Notes: generated by a model from the sequence alone, not told the origin. DNA of 63,689 nucleotides from Streptomyces sp. Ru71 (GCF_002920535.1 NZ_PQSS01000044.1:1-63689), one strand, 5' to 3'. Counted from the first letter of the stretch, positions 45,803 to 55,634 are shown. Made by a program: numbers and translations.

Positions 45803-47190
45803 TGAGGCTCGACCTGCTCACCGAACCGGTCGACGGCCTCGACGAGGCACTGGCCGCCGTCGACGCCTTCGACCAGGCTCTGCTCGGCGGCCTGCTGCGC
45901 CCCCAGCCGGCCCAGACGCAAGGCCTGACGGCCCTCGCCGACGCGGTCGCCGCGAGCCCGCTCGCCGCGCGGGTCGCCGAGGCCGCCGACAAGGCCGCGG
46001 CCGGCGCCGCGAGCGAGGATCACCTCCTCGCCCTCGCCGCCGCCCGCACCGCTGTGCTGGGCGCCGTGCACGACGCGCTCGCCGCCCGCGCCGACGAGGC
46101 CACCGGCCGCACCCGCGCCGGGGAACCGGCCCCGCCCGCCGCCGGGGAGCAGCCGCCGAACCTGCTCGCCGCCGCCCGCTCCTGGCTGTGCGACCTGGCC
46201 CGCGCCGGCTGGCAGGGCATCGACCACGACGTGGTCGCCGGCTCCGCCCAGGTGGTCTCCGCGATGCTCCCCGACCCGGGGCTGCGGCGCCTCGCGACGC
46301 TCCTCGACGGCTTCGCCGCCGAACTCGCCGCATCCTGCCCCGGCGCGGCCGTGGACCGGGTCCCCGTGCGCCGCTGGGCCGACCTGTGGGCGCGCGGCAT
46401 GCTCCTGACCGTGCCAGGCGCCGCCACCGCGCCCGCCACGGACACCGTCACGGGCCGGCTGCTGCCCCTCGGCGTCGATCTCCAGGAACACGCCGGCGCG
46501 GCCCAGGCCCAGGTCCACGCCGTCCTCGAACCGGCCGACGGCGGCTCTCCCCGGCTGGTGCGGGTGAGCGTGTCCGTGCCGAAGCCCGACACGGTCCTCG
46601 GCGCCGGCGTCTGGCAGCTGCTGCGCCCGCACCTCACCCTCCTCACCGCCGCCGGTGAGGGCCGCTCCATGGACCTCACCGACATGCCGGTCACCGCCGA
46701 GGGCGACCTGATCTGGCACGAGGAGCACGCCCGCCCGGGCGAGCACGCCGACCCCTTCGCCACCGCCCGCGTCGCCCTGCCGACCGCCACCGCGGCCCCG
46801 GCCGCGCCCCTGGACCGGCACCCGGTGCGGCTGGCCGAGCCGGTTTTCCTGGAGGGCTACGGCGCCGAACAGGACGACGAGGGACTGGTGTTCACCGTCG
46901 CCGGGTGTCGCCTCGCCGTCGACACCGACCGCGTCCCGGCCGCAGGCCCGCTCACCCCGCAGACCGTCGCCGGCTCCAGCGCCTGCATCGGGCTGCTGCG
47001 CTGGGACGCCGGGGACTTCGTCCTCCAGCCGCTCGCCGTGGAGACCACGGTGCGCAAGAAGACCGTCGCCGTGCACGCCGGCGCATGGGCCGGGGGCACC
47101 ACCGACAAGGCCGGGGTGAAGGCGGAGAAGGCCGCCACCGACGCGGTGGCCGTACTGCGCGAACGCGCGGGAAGGCTGCTGCGCGCATGA
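45802..47190 (+). CDS. Unrecognised 462-aa protein of the MoxR/VWA cluster
   Basis: ATG 45802 overlaps the upstream stop (TGATG). The N-terminal half is Ala/Leu-rich and helical (DEALAAVDAFDQALLGGLL); the C-terminal half is beta-rich with motifs such as VFLEGYGAEQDDEGLVFTVAG and AVETTVRKKTVAVHAGAW. No transmembrane helix, no nucleotide-binding motif. Coupling to neighbours on both sides (its stop overlaps the VWA start) argues that it is a fixed member of the system. I cannot name its fold. Confidence 0.7.
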   Translation: MRLDLLTEPVDGLDEALAAVDAFDQALLGGLLRPQPAQTQGLTALADAVAASPLAARVAEAADKAAAGAASEDHLLALAAARTAVLGAVHDALAARADEATGRTRAGEPAPPAAGEQPPNLLAAARSWLCDLARAGWQGIDHDVVAGSAQVVSAMLPDPGLRRLATLLDGFAAELAASCPGAAVDRVPVRRWADLWARGMLLTVPGAATAPATDTVTGRLLPLGVDLQEHAGAAQAQVHAVLEPADGGSPRLVRVSVSVPKPDTVLGAGVWQLLRPHLTLLTAAGEGRSMDLTDMPVTAEGDLIWHEEHARPGEHADPFATARVALPTATAAPAAPLDRHPVRLAEPVFLEGYGAEQDDEGLVFTVAGCRLAVDTDRVPAAGPLTPQTVAGSSACIGLLRWDAGDFVLQPLAVETTVRKKTVAVHAGAWAGGTTDKAGVKAEKAATDAVAVLRERAGRLLRA

Positions 47191-48615
47191 CCGACCACAC
47201 CACCACGGGGGCCGCACCGGCCGACGCCGACGAGAACCGCCGTCAGGTCCTGTACTGGCGGCTGCTGGCCCGCCTCTTCGATCACGAGGAACAGCCCGGC
47301 CTGGAGTCCGCCTCGCTCGCCGTCGTCGAGGACATCGGACTGCCGCCCGCGCTGCTGGACCCGCAGTCCTCCATCGACGCCCTCGTGCAGCGCCACCCCG
47401 AGCTGGCCGCCGAGTTCGACCGGCTGATGGTGCCCGAACCCGACCCGGACGGCCGCGACCGGGCCGCCGAGGTACGACGCGCCGCCCTGGTCTCCAAGGT
47501 GCTGCTCAACGTCTTCGCCTCCGCCGCCGGCACGGTCACCGCCGGGCAGCTGGCCCGCTGGCAGTCCGACGCCGGCTGGCTGGAGCGGGCGCTCGGCTGC
47601 GCACCGGGCGACCTGCGCGGCGGCCGCGGCGCGGGAGACGGCGCCGCACGTGCGGGCGCCGGCCAGGGAGTCAGCCCCACCGGCACCGGACCCGGCCACC
47701 CACCCCGACCTCGGCACCCTCATCCCGGCGATCGGCCCCGAACTCGGCGCCATCGAGGCCGACCTGGTCAAGCGCATGAAGCTGCGCGAGGTCCTCGCCG
47801 ATCCGCGGCTCGCCGCACAGCTCACCCCGAGCATGTCGCTCATCGAGCAGTTGCTGCGCGACAAGAACAACCTCTCCGGTGTCGCCCTCGCCAACGCCAA
47901 GGCGCTCATCCGCCGCTTCGTCGACGACGTCGCGGAAGTGCTGCGCACACAGGTCGAGAAGGCGTCCGTGGGAGCACTGGACCGGTCGGTGCCGCCCAAG
48001 CGGGTCTTCCGCAACCTCGACCTGGACCGCACCATCTGGAAGAACCTCACCAACTGGGACCCGGACGAGGAGCGGCTCTACGTCGACCGCCTCTACTACC
48101 GGCACACCGCGCGCAGGACGACACCCCAGCGGCTGATCGTCGTCGTCGACCAGTCGGGCTCGATGGTCGACTCCATGGTCAACTGCACCATCCTGGCGTC
48201 CATCTTCGCCGGACTGCCCAAGGTCGACGTCCACCTGATCGCCTACGACACCCAGGCGCTCGACCTCACCCCGTGGGTGAACGACCCGTTCGAGACCCTG
48301 CTGCGCACCAACCTCGGCGGCGGCACGGACGGCACAGTCGCGATGGCCCTCGCCCAGCCGAAGATCGCCGAACCGCGCAACACCGTCGTCGTGTGGATCT
48401 CCGACTTCTACGAATGGCGCTCCGAGGAACTGTTCGAGAGCATGGCGGCCGTCCACCGCTCCGGGGCGAAGTTCATCCCCGTCGGCTCGGTGACCAGCGC
48501 GGGCCGCGGCAGCGTCAACCCGTGGTTCAAGGAGCGCTTCAAGGACCTCGGCACGCCGGTCATATCCGGCCACATCCGCAAGCTCGTCCACGAGCTGAAG
48601 ACGTTCCTGGCCTGA
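47187..48615 (+). pseudogene. VWA/CoxE-like protein, frame broken near 47620-47650
   Basis: An ATG at 47187 opens a frame (ENRRQVLYWRLLARLFDHEEQ and on to GCAPGDLR) that then has no stop for 2.6 kb, running into the MoxR frame. The rest of the protein continues one base later in the next frame: AIGPELGAIEADLVKRMKLREVLAD, then the VWA domain with MIDAS DQSGSM, GGGTDG and SDF. The switch falls in a GC-rich linker, GCGCGGCGGCCGCGGCGC. With one base removed a single ORF of about 475 aa results. A separate gene starting at GTG 47650 is possible but would leave the first part without a stop. Probable partner of the MoxR ATPase. Confidence 0.8.
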
Positions 48616-48695
48616 CGCGCCCGGCCGCGCCCGACGCCACCGGGCTCCTCGCCCGGCCTTCTTCTCACCTCTCTTCATCACCGAAAGGCCCCCTC

Positions 48696-49808
48696 ATGTC
48701 CGACCTGTTGCGTGCCCCCGCCGAGATCAAGTACGCCGAGGAACTGGACTGGCTGGAGTCCGTCGACGACCAGCCCAAGCCGTTCTCCTGGCGGCTGTCG
48801 CCGAAGATGATCCGGCTGTTCATCCTGGGCTCCGAGCGGGCCGACGGGCTCGACCGGGAGATCTCCCAGAAGTGGTTCGGCGACCGCAGCATCGTCGAGC
48901 GCGCCATCGTCACCCTCGCCTCCGACCGCGGACTGCTGCTGATCGGCGACCCCGGCACCGGCAAGAGCTGGCTGGCCGAACTGCTGGCCGCCGCGGTCTG
49001 CCGCAACTCCACCCTGGTGGTGCAGGGCACGGCCGGCACCACCGAGGACCACATCAAGTACTCGTGGAACGTGTCCATGGTCATCGCCAAGGGCCAGTCG
49101 CGGGAGTCGATGATCCCCTCACCGATCATGACCGCGATGGAGAGCGGCGTCATCGGCCGCTTCGAGGAACTCACCCGCTCCACCAGCGACGTCCAGGACG
49201 CACTGATCTCCATCCTCTCCGAGAAGTACATCTCGGTGCCCGAACTCGACAGCGACAACATCGTCTTCGCCAAGCCCGGCTTCTCCGTCATCGCCACCGC
49301 CAACAGCCGCGACCGGGGCGTCAACGACCTGTCCTCCGCGCTCAAGCGCCGCTTCAACTTCGTCCGCATCCCCGTGGTCACCAACAAGAAGAGCGAGGCG
49401 GAGATCGTCCGCTTCCGCACCGAGGAACTGCTGCGCCGCCACCGCATAGAGCTGGACGTGCCGCCGACGCTGCTGGACGTGCTGCTGCAGAGCTTCTCCG
49501 ACCTGCGCGCCTCGGCGGCCGCGGCCGCCAGCGACGACGAGAAGCTGGAGTCGGCGCTGTCCACCGCCGAGCAGATCGGCGTGCTGGAGGACGCCATCCT
49601 GCACAGCAACTTCTTCGGCGAGCGCACCCTGACCGCCCGCACCCTCGCCTCCTCCCTCGTCGGCTCGCTCGCCCGGCGCGAGCCCGAGGACCTCGCCATC
49701 CTCAACAAGTACCTGCACGGCGTCGTCGAGCCGCGCGGCAAGGAGGAGGGCGGCAGTTGGCCGGAGTTCTACGAGGGCGGCCGCGACGCGATCGCCACCC
49801 TGGCGTGA
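48696..49808 (+). CDS. MoxR-type AAA+ ATPase
   Basis: 370 aa from ATG 48696 (AAAGG 8 nt upstream). Walker A IGDPGTGKSW at about 84-91; the second region GRFEELTRSTSDVQDALISILSEKYISVPE contains the Walker B-like acidic residues; sensor 1 is in VIATANSRDRGVNDLSSALKRRFNF with arginine fingers. MoxR ATPases act with VWA proteins as chaperones that assemble or activate metal-containing or multisubunit targets. The VWA gene lies immediately upstream and the DUF5682 gene downstream (GTGA overlap), making this the classic MoxR-VWA arrangement. Confidence 0.92.
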   Translation: MSDLLRAPAEIKYAEELDWLESVDDQPKPFSWRLSPKMIRLFILGSERADGLDREISQKWFGDRSIVERAIVTLASDRGLLLIGDPGTGKSWLAELLAAAVCRNSTLVVQGTAGTTEDHIKYSWNVSMVIAKGQSRESMIPSPIMTAMESGVIGRFEELTRSTSDVQDALISILSEKYISVPELDSDNIVFAKPGFSVIATANSRDRGVNDLSSALKRRFNFVRIPVVTNKKSEAEIVRFRTEELLRRHRIELDVPPTLLDVLLQSFSDLRASAAAAASDDEKLESALSTAEQIGVLEDAILHSNFFGERTLTARTLASSLVGSLARREPEDLAILNKYLHGVVEPRGKEEGGSWPEFYEGGRDAIATLA

Positions 49809-52609
49809 GCGCCGTGAACGAGGGGACCTTCGCCGCACTGCGCGGCCAACTCCAGCAAGCCGCAGCCGCGTTCGCCGACGGGCCGAACGCACTGGAGGGC
49901 ATCCTCCTCGGCATCGTCGACGACGTCGACCGCGCGGTGCGCGAACCGCTGGAGATCTTCCCGGTCTGCCACCACTCGCCCGCCTCCGCGCTCGCCATGG
50001 CCCGCCGGCTGCGAGAGAAGCGGCCGAAGGTGGTCTACCTGGAGCTGTGCGAGGACATGGCGCCGCTGCTGACCGAGCTGCGCAACTGCCGGCTGCCCGT
50101 CGCGGTTCAGGCGTTCGCCACCGAGGTCGACGGCTTGCCCGCCGAGTGGGCGCCGCTGTCGGTGGTCGCCCCGATCACCGAGGCGTCCGCCGAGTACCAG
50201 GCGATCGCCTACGCCCTGGACACCCCCGGCGTCGAACTCGTCCTCGTCGACCGCTCCTCCGACCACGTCTTCCAGTGGCAGGAGAACGAGGAGGAAGCCG
50301 CCGCGACGGCCGACCCCGACGCGCCGCCCGCCGAGGAGGAGGCCGCGCTGCACGGCGACGCGGTCGGCGTGGAGATCGGCGACCTGCGCCCACGCTTCGT
50401 CGAACTGGAGGAGCACCTGCTGAGGCATGGCCGGGTGCGGCACTGGTCGGAGTGGTGGCACCAGTACGTCGAGCTGCCCCTCGGCGACGCCGACCACGAC
50501 ACCTACCGCCAGGTCATGCTGCTGATCGGCAGCCTCTTCCGCCGTCTCGCCCCCGGCGAGGCGCACCGGATCCGCGTCGACGAGGACCGCGAGCGGTACA
50601 TGTGGACGCGGATGCGGCAGCACCTCACCGCGACCGGCACCGACCCGGCGGACGCCCTGTATGTGTGCGGCGCCTTCCACGCGGCCAGCCGGGTGGCGGA
50701 GTTCGGCGTGCACGGCGCGGACACCTTCGACATCAGCGCGCCCAGCGGCACCAAGTGGCAGCACGGGCTGATCCCGTCCTCGCACGCGGCGATCGAGGCG
50801 CAGTTCGGCCTCGCCGCGGGCTCGGTGTCCATCGCCGCGACGCAGTGGGCGAAGAACCTCAGACGCACCCGGGTCAAGCCGTACCGGCTGGCCGGGCAGG
50901 CGGGCACGAAGGCACCCGGGAAGACCGCGAAGGCCGACGCCCCGGCCGCGGTCGACCCGGCCGCCGCCTCCGACCGGCTCAGCGGCTTCCTGCGCAGGCC
51001 CCCCGTCCTGGACCGCCTGGACGAGGAGGAACTGCTCGGCTGGTCCGTGGAGATCGTGCGGGCCGCCCGCCGCAACGGCTACCTGGCCTCCACCGCCGAC
51101 GCCATCGCGGTGTTCGAGACGTCCATCCTGCTGGCCGGGATGCGCGACCGCGCCAAGCCGACGCCGTACGACTTCCAGGACGCGGCGGTCACCTGCATCG
51201 AGAAGGACACCGTGCCCGGCCGGCGGGACGTGCGCCGGCTCGTGGAGATCATGCTCGGCGGCGACCGCGTCGGCCAGGTCGGATACGACGCCCTGCCGCC
51301 GCTCGCCCGCGACGTCCACGACCGGCTGGCGCCGCTGAACCTCAAGCTCCAGCAGCGCGGAGTCCAGCGGGCCCTGCTCGACATGGCGTCCCGCCCCGAG
51401 CTGCGGCCGTGCTCCGACGTGCTGTGGATGCTGCGCTACGTGATGCCGCACGGCGCCGCCCGCCCCATCATGGGCGAACGCAAGCTCGGCGAGGACCCCA
51501 TCCAGGAGTCGTGGGACCTGGCCCTCGGCACCCACCAGCGGGCCCTGATCGAGCTGGGCTACGAGGGCGTCAGCCTGGAGCAGGTCCTCGAACAGCGTCT
51601 GCGCCGCACCGCGTACGGTCCGCAGGCGACCACGGCGACCGTCCTGGAGACCGTCGAGGACGCCACCCTGTACCTGCGCAGCCGCCGCCTCGCCGACGAA
51701 CTGGGCCGGCACGCCCTGGAGGTCCTGGCCACCGAGCGGAGCGTCGACGGCGCCCCGGAGGTACTGCGCCGGGTGCGCGGACTGCTGGCGTACTACCGCA
51801 CCAGTGAGCCGACACTCCCGGAGTGGATCGAGTCCTTCGTCAAGACCGGCTACGCCCACTACTGCACCCTGCTGCCGACGGCGTGCGCCGACGACGACGC
51901 GAGCGTGGGCCAGGTGGCGGCCATGCTGGGCTTCCTGTTCAGCATGGAGAGCCTCGCGCTCTCCCTCGGCTGCGACCGCAACCAGCTGGAGCTGGCCGTC
52001 GCCCAGTCGCACCCCGAGGACCCCGCGAAGATCGCGCTGCTGTGGGCGGCCAGAACCCAGCTCGGCCATCTCTCCCGCGCGGACCTGCGGGCGCGGTGCG
52101 CCGAACTGCTGGCCAACCCCCTGGTGGTGCCGGCCTACCCGCGCTACCTCAGCGGCCTCCTGCACGCGCTGGAACCGGTTCCGGGCCTGGCCGACTTCGT
52201 CGTCGAAGCCGTCTCCCACGCCTTCGCCCAGCTGCCGGACCCGGTGCTGCTGCCCTGGCTGCCGACCCTGATCACCACCCTGCGCGGCGGCGGCGCGGAC
52301 CTCGCGCCCCTGCTGATCCGGGAGGCCGGCCGCATCTTCCCCGGCCGGCTGGCGGCCCTGGACGCCTGGGTGCCCCCGTGGCGGGCCGACCCGGCCCCGG
52401 CGGCGGCCCGGCCCTCCCGCGACCGGGCGCCCGGCCCGCGCGGCCTGCCCCTGCTCGCCGCCCACCCCGCGGCCTGCGAGGCGGTGGCGGACCTGCTCGG
52501 CTGCGCGGACCCCTGGCAGACGGCGGAGCCGGCCCCGGCGGGCGCGGCCCTGCTCGCCCGCCATCCACGCTCCGCGGAGGCCCTGGAGGCGCTGCTGACG
52601 ACTCGCTGA
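49805..52609 (+). CDS. DUF5682 family protein
   Basis: 934 aa, GTG overlapping the MoxR stop. The N-terminus has IFPVCHHSPASALAMARRLREKRPKVVYLELCEDM (about 51-85), the conserved His-His-Ser-Pro and Glu segment of the family, which I associate with the TraB/ChaN-like fold. Later come YVCGAFHAASRV, a variable linker (about 365-385), and a long helical C-terminal region. This family is found next to MoxR and VWA genes in many bacteria. Possible client or effector of the MoxR-VWA pair; enzyme activity unknown. Confidence 0.85.
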   Translation: MSAVNEGTFAALRGQLQQAAAAFADGPNALEGILLGIVDDVDRAVREPLEIFPVCHHSPASALAMARRLREKRPKVVYLELCEDMAPLLTELRNCRLPVAVQAFATEVDGLPAEWAPLSVVAPITEASAEYQAIAYALDTPGVELVLVDRSSDHVFQWQENEEEAAATADPDAPPAEEEAALHGDAVGVEIGDLRPRFVELEEHLLRHGRVRHWSEWWHQYVELPLGDADHDTYRQVMLLIGSLFRRLAPGEAHRIRVDEDRERYMWTRMRQHLTATGTDPADALYVCGAFHAASRVAEFGVHGADTFDISAPSGTKWQHGLIPSSHAAIEAQFGLAAGSVSIAATQWAKNLRRTRVKPYRLAGQAGTKAPGKTAKADAPAAVDPAAASDRLSGFLRRPPVLDRLDEEELLGWSVEIVRAARRNGYLASTADAIAVFETSILLAGMRDRAKPTPYDFQDAAVTCIEKDTVPGRRDVRRLVEIMLGGDRVGQVGYDALPPLARDVHDRLAPLNLKLQQRGVQRALLDMASRPELRPCSDVLWMLRYVMPHGAARPIMGERKLGEDPIQESWDLALGTHQRALIELGYEGVSLEQVLEQRLRRTAYGPQATTATVLETVEDATLYLRSRRLADELGRHALEVLATERSVDGAPEVLRRVRGLLAYYRTSEPTLPEWIESFVKTGYAHYCTLLPTACADDDASVGQVAAMLGFLFSMESLALSLGCDRNQLELAVAQSHPEDPAKIALLWAARTQLGHLSRADLRARCAELLANPLVVPAYPRYLSGLLHALEPVPGLADFVVEAVSHAFAQLPDPVLLPWLPTLITTLRGGGADLAPLLIREAGRIFPGRLAALDAWVPPWRADPAPAAARPSRDRAPGPRGLPLLAAHPAACEAVADLLGCADPWQTAEPAPAGAALLARHPRSAEALEALLTTR

Positions 52610-52647
52610 CGTCCCCTGCGACGCCCTGAACGCCTGACGACCCACCC

Positions 52648-52684
52648 GCCGAAGTCACCGGCCCCCCGCACCGGTGACTTCGGC
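52648..52684. terminator. Bidirectional terminator
   Basis: A perfect 14-bp stem, GCCGAAGTCACCGG / CCGGTGACTTCGGC, with a 9-nt loop, between the DUF5682 gene and the convergent reductase. Confidence 0.8.
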
Positions 52685-52691
52685 ACGCCCG

Positions 52692-53339
52692 TCACCTGCG
52701 CCAGAACAGGTGGTGCAGCACGCCGCTCGGGCTGGGCACGACCTCCAGGTGGAAGCGGTCGCTCAGCTCCTCGGGGGAGTCCCACAGCCGCAGTCCGGAC
52801 CCGAGCTTCACCGGCGAGACCACGACGTGCAGGGTGTCGACGAGGTCGGCGTCGAGGAACTCCCGGATGGTGGTGACCCCGCCGCCCAGCCGGACGTCCT
52901 TGCCCTGCGCCGCCTCCCGCGCCTGCGCCAGCACCGTCGCGGGGTCGCCGTCGACGAAGTGGAAGGTGGTGTCGGACAGCGTGAACGAGGGGCGCTTGTG
53001 GTGGGTCAGGACGAACACCGGAGTGCGGAACGGGGGCTCCTCGCCCCACCAGCCGCGCCACTCGGGGTCCTGCCAGGGCCCTCGCTGCGGACCGAACTTG
53101 TTGCGGCCCATGATCTCGGCGCCGATGTTGCGCGAGAAATCGCGGGTGAAGTAGTCGTCCAGGCCCCGGGTGCCACCGGGGTCGGTGCGCATGGGCCAGC
53201 TCGCCGTGGCACCGGCCCAGGCGAACAGCCGACCGGGATCGACGTGCCCGAACGGCCGCTCCAGGCTCTGCTCCTCACCCGCGCCGATCCCGTCACTCGA
53301 AACGCAGAAGTTCTGCACCCGCAGTAGCTGAGTGGTCAT
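52692..53339 (-). CDS. Dihydrofolate-reductase-family protein (RibD C-terminal-like)
   Basis: 215 aa. The fold of RibD-C/DHFR-like reductases shows in VQNFCVSSDGIGAG (start), FSRNIGAEIMGRNKFG, PVFVLTHHKRPSF and DVRLGGGVTTIREFLDADLVDTLHVVVSP. Such stand-alone proteins reduce unknown pterin- or pyrimidine-like substrates with NADPH in the cytoplasm. It is monocistronic, ending at a strong terminator shared with the DUF5682 gene. Confidence 0.88.
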   Translation of the reverse strand: MTTQLLRVQNFCVSSDGIGAGEEQSLERPFGHVDPGRLFAWAGATASWPMRTDPGGTRGLDDYFTRDFSRNIGAEIMGRNKFGPQRGPWQDPEWRGWWGEEPPFRTPVFVLTHHKRPSFTLSDTTFHFVDGDPATVLAQAREAAQGKDVRLGGGVTTIREFLDADLVDTLHVVVSPVKLGSGLRLWDSPEELSDRFHLEVVPSPSGVLHHLFWRR

Positions 53340-53485
53340 GTGTTCCTCCCGTGTCGTCAGGCCACGGTGATAAGACTCCGCGGCCTGGCGGAACTCATCG
53401 GTGGCGTCGACACGACGCGCGCTCCCACCGCCGAGGCCGCCCGGCCCAGGTCAAGGCTTTGCTCGCCGGTTCCCGACGGGAGAGA

Positions 53486-54268
53486 TCAGCGCACAGGAAA
53501 GCCGAAGGAGTAGCCCTGTTCCTTGAGCCAGGGGAGGATGCGGCGCAGGGCCGCGACGGTCTGGGAGCGGTCGCCGCCCGCGTCGTGGAACAGCAGCGTC
53601 GGCCCGTTGGGCACCTCACGCTGGACGGTGGCGACGATCGCGTTCGTGCCCGGCCGCTCGAAGTCCTTGGAGTCCACGTTCCAGCCCAGCGGACGCATGC
53701 CCCGGGAGGCGGCCAGGGTGCGGCTGTACGGGGTGAAGGCGCCGCCGGGGGCCCGGTAGTACATCGGCTTCACGCCGCCGGAGGCCTCGGTGATCATGCG
53801 CTCGGCGTCGAGGATCTGCTGCGACTGGTACGCCTGGGACTTCTTGTCCATGGTGGTGTCGTGCGACACGGTGTGGTCGCACAGCCGGTGCCCTGCCGCG
53901 ACCACCTTCTTCACCAGGTCCGGGTGGGCCTGCGCCTGCGTCCCCACCATGCAGAACGTGGCCTTCACCCCGTACTGCTCAAGCAGGTCGAGCATCTGAG
54001 GCGTCCACACCGGATCAGGGCCGTCGTCGATGGTGATGTTGACGCCGCGCGGTCCCTTGTCCGAGGCGTGCGCGATGGTCACCGCCACCGGCGACGCCGG
54101 CGCAGTGCCCGACGAGGCCGACGCGGACGGCTTGGGCGAGGAGGCGGTGGCGCTCACCTCACCGGCCTGAGCCGTCCACACCGCGGCACCGGCGGCGAGC
54201 ACGGTCACCCCGAGAGCCGCGCCAACCACCTTGCCGTACCAGCCGCGTCCACCACCGTGACGTGCCAT
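53486..54268 (-). CDS. Secreted polysaccharide deacetylase (NodB/CE4)
   Basis: 260 aa from ATG 54268. A membrane-targeting segment (WYGKVVGAALGVTVLAAGAAVW) and an Ala/Ser/Pro linker precede the NodB domain. Metal site and catalysis: TIDDGPD (motif 1), HTVSHD (motif 2, H-x3-H) and YRAPGGAFTP (motif 3), with LLFHDAGGDRSQT containing the last His. It removes acetyl groups from peptidoglycan or chitin-like sugars outside the cell. A single gene, isolated from the carbamoyltransferase operon by the hairpin at 54450. Confidence 0.9.
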   Translation of the reverse strand: MARHGGGRGWYGKVVGAALGVTVLAAGAAVWTAQAGEVSATASSPKPSASASSGTAPASPVAVTIAHASDKGPRGVNITIDDGPDPVWTPQMLDLLEQYGVKATFCMVGTQAQAHPDLVKKVVAAGHRLCDHTVSHDTTMDKKSQAYQSQQILDAERMITEASGGVKPMYYRAPGGAFTPYSRTLAASRGMRPLGWNVDSKDFERPGTNAIVATVQREVPNGPTLLFHDAGGDRSQTVAALRRILPWLKEQGYSFGFPVR

Positions 54269-54449
54269 GTCCGCCCCACTTCCCCGCAGTTCCCCACCGG
54301 CCCTCGGCCCCTGTTCTGCCACCTGACAGGACGAGAGACAGCGGCCATCGGATCCGTCCGTTACCGATCACGGACAATTCTGCGGGAGTTCACGGACAAG
54401 TCCGCGCGCGGCGGCGGTGATTGAACGATCCGCGAACAAGGAACAAGGA

Positions 54450-54492
54450 CCGAGGGGCCCCGGCACACGTCACGTGTGCCGGGGCCCCTCGG
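54450..54492 (-). terminator. Strong terminator of the carbamoyltransferase operon
   Basis: A 21-bp perfect inverted repeat (CCGAGGGGCCCCGGCACACG and its complement) with a single central base, 9 bp beyond the last stop. Confidence 0.85.
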
Positions 54493-54500
54493 CGTGCGGT

Positions 54501-55127
54501 TCAGTCCAAGTGATGCGTGTCGTTGAGGGCCAGCACCGTGGCGGTGCCGTCCTCGTCGTACCTCACCGTCGACAGGGACGCCGCCGCGACCTCCATACGG
54601 AACAGACTGTGCGGCGGGGCCTGCAGGGCGAGCCGTATCAGGGTCCTGAGCGGTACGACATGGGAGACGACCACGACCGTGGCGCCGGCGTACCGGGCCA
54701 GGAGTCCGTCCCGTACGGCGGAGACCCGGCGAGTGACCTCCCGCATGGTCTCGCCCGCGCCCGAGGGCGGACTCTCGGGCGAGGCGAACCATGCGCTCAG
54801 GTCGTCCGGGTAGCGTTCGCGGATCTCGCCGAAGGTCAGTCCCTCCCAGGCGCCGAAGTCCGCTTCCCGCAGGTCCCGGTCGACCTGGACGCTCAGGCCG
54901 AGGCGCGCGGCCACGGCCTGAGCGGTCTCCTGGCAGCGCCGCATCGGTGAAGTGACGACCGCCTCGATGGCGCCGCGGCGGGCGAGGGCGTCCGCTGCCG
55001 CCCGGGCCTGGCGGCGTCCGGCCGGGGAGAGGCCCGGGTTGGATCCTCCGCTCCCGGAGAGCCGCCGCTCGGGCGTGAGCAGGGTCTCGCCGTGCCGCAG
55101 CAGGACGAGTGTCGTCACGTCGCTCAC
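54501..55127 (-). CDS. Histidine phosphatase family protein of the alkaloid operon
   Basis: 208 aa, GTG start that overlaps the previous stop (GTGA). Phosphohistidine motif LLRHGETLL (about 9-17), SPMRRCQETAQ and the second His in VVVSHVVPLRTL. It differs clearly from the phosphatase at 7446. As the last gene of the five-gene operon it may remove a phosphate from a pathway intermediate or from carbamoyl phosphate-derived by-products; that is inference. Confidence 0.85.
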   Translation of the reverse strand: MSDVTTLVLLRHGETLLTPERRLSGSGGSNPGLSPAGRRQARAAADALARRGAIEAVVTSPMRRCQETAQAVAARLGLSVQVDRDLREADFGAWEGLTFGEIRERYPDDLSAWFASPESPPSGAGETMREVTRRVSAVRDGLLARYAGATVVVVSHVVPLRTLIRLALQAPPHSLFRMEVAAASLSTVRYDEDGTATVLALNDTHHLD

Positions 55128-55609
55128 TTCGAGGTCTGCGCGAAGTGGTCCCGTACGGCGTCGGTCTGCTTCTCCATGATGTCGATGATGCCCTCGACCA
55201 CGCTCAGGTCGGCGTCCTCGGCGATCTCCAGGACCCGCGACCAGTCGAAGAAGCTGCGGGCCGGGTCGTTGGTGATGGGGAACACCCGGATGGTGGCCTC
55301 GTAGCTGGCGACTCCGCTGGTGGGTGCGACGGCCCGGTAGGACTGGGTCTTGTTGATCTCGTCACGGGCGGCGATCTCCTGCTGGACGACCTTGCCGCTG
55401 AGCGTGAGCTTGAAGTCGTAGCGGGCCGGCACCGTCTCGACCGAGCCGCCCTCCACCCAGCTGACGTCCCGGTGGACGTCCAGGTCGCCGGGGGACACGA
55501 TCTCCAGGATCTGCATGGCGTCGCGGATGGTCGCCCACACCGTCTCCGGGTCGGCGTCGAGGATGGTGGAGTGGTACATGGTGTGCTTGCGCTGGATCTT
55601 GATCGGCAC
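55124..55609 (-). CDS. SRPBCC-family protein
   Basis: 161 aa. The helix-grip (polyketide cyclase/START-like) pattern shows in HSTILDADPETVWATIRDAMQI, then WVEGGSVETVPARYDFKLTLSGKVV and a long C-terminal helix (VEGIIDIMEKQTDAVRDHF). These folds bind hydrophobic ligands and sometimes catalyse cyclisations or aromatisations. It lies between the carbamoyltransferase and phosphatase genes, overlapping the latter by 4 bases, so it probably handles the pathway intermediate. Confidence 0.82.
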   Translation of the reverse strand: MPIKIQRKHTMYHSTILDADPETVWATIRDAMQILEIVSPGDLDVHRDVSWVEGGSVETVPARYDFKLTLSGKVVQQEIAARDEINKTQSYRAVAPTSGVASYEATIRVFPITNDPARSFFDWSRVLEIAEDADLSVVEGIIDIMEKQTDAVRDHFAQTSK

Positions 55610-55634
55610 GGGGTGTTCCTTCTCTGGTTCTTGT

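Noticed and set aside
47650..48615. VWA protein starting at GTG 47650 as an independent gene
   Set aside because: Kept as an alternative, but it would leave the conserved N-terminal frame without a stop codon, which is less likely than a frameshift.
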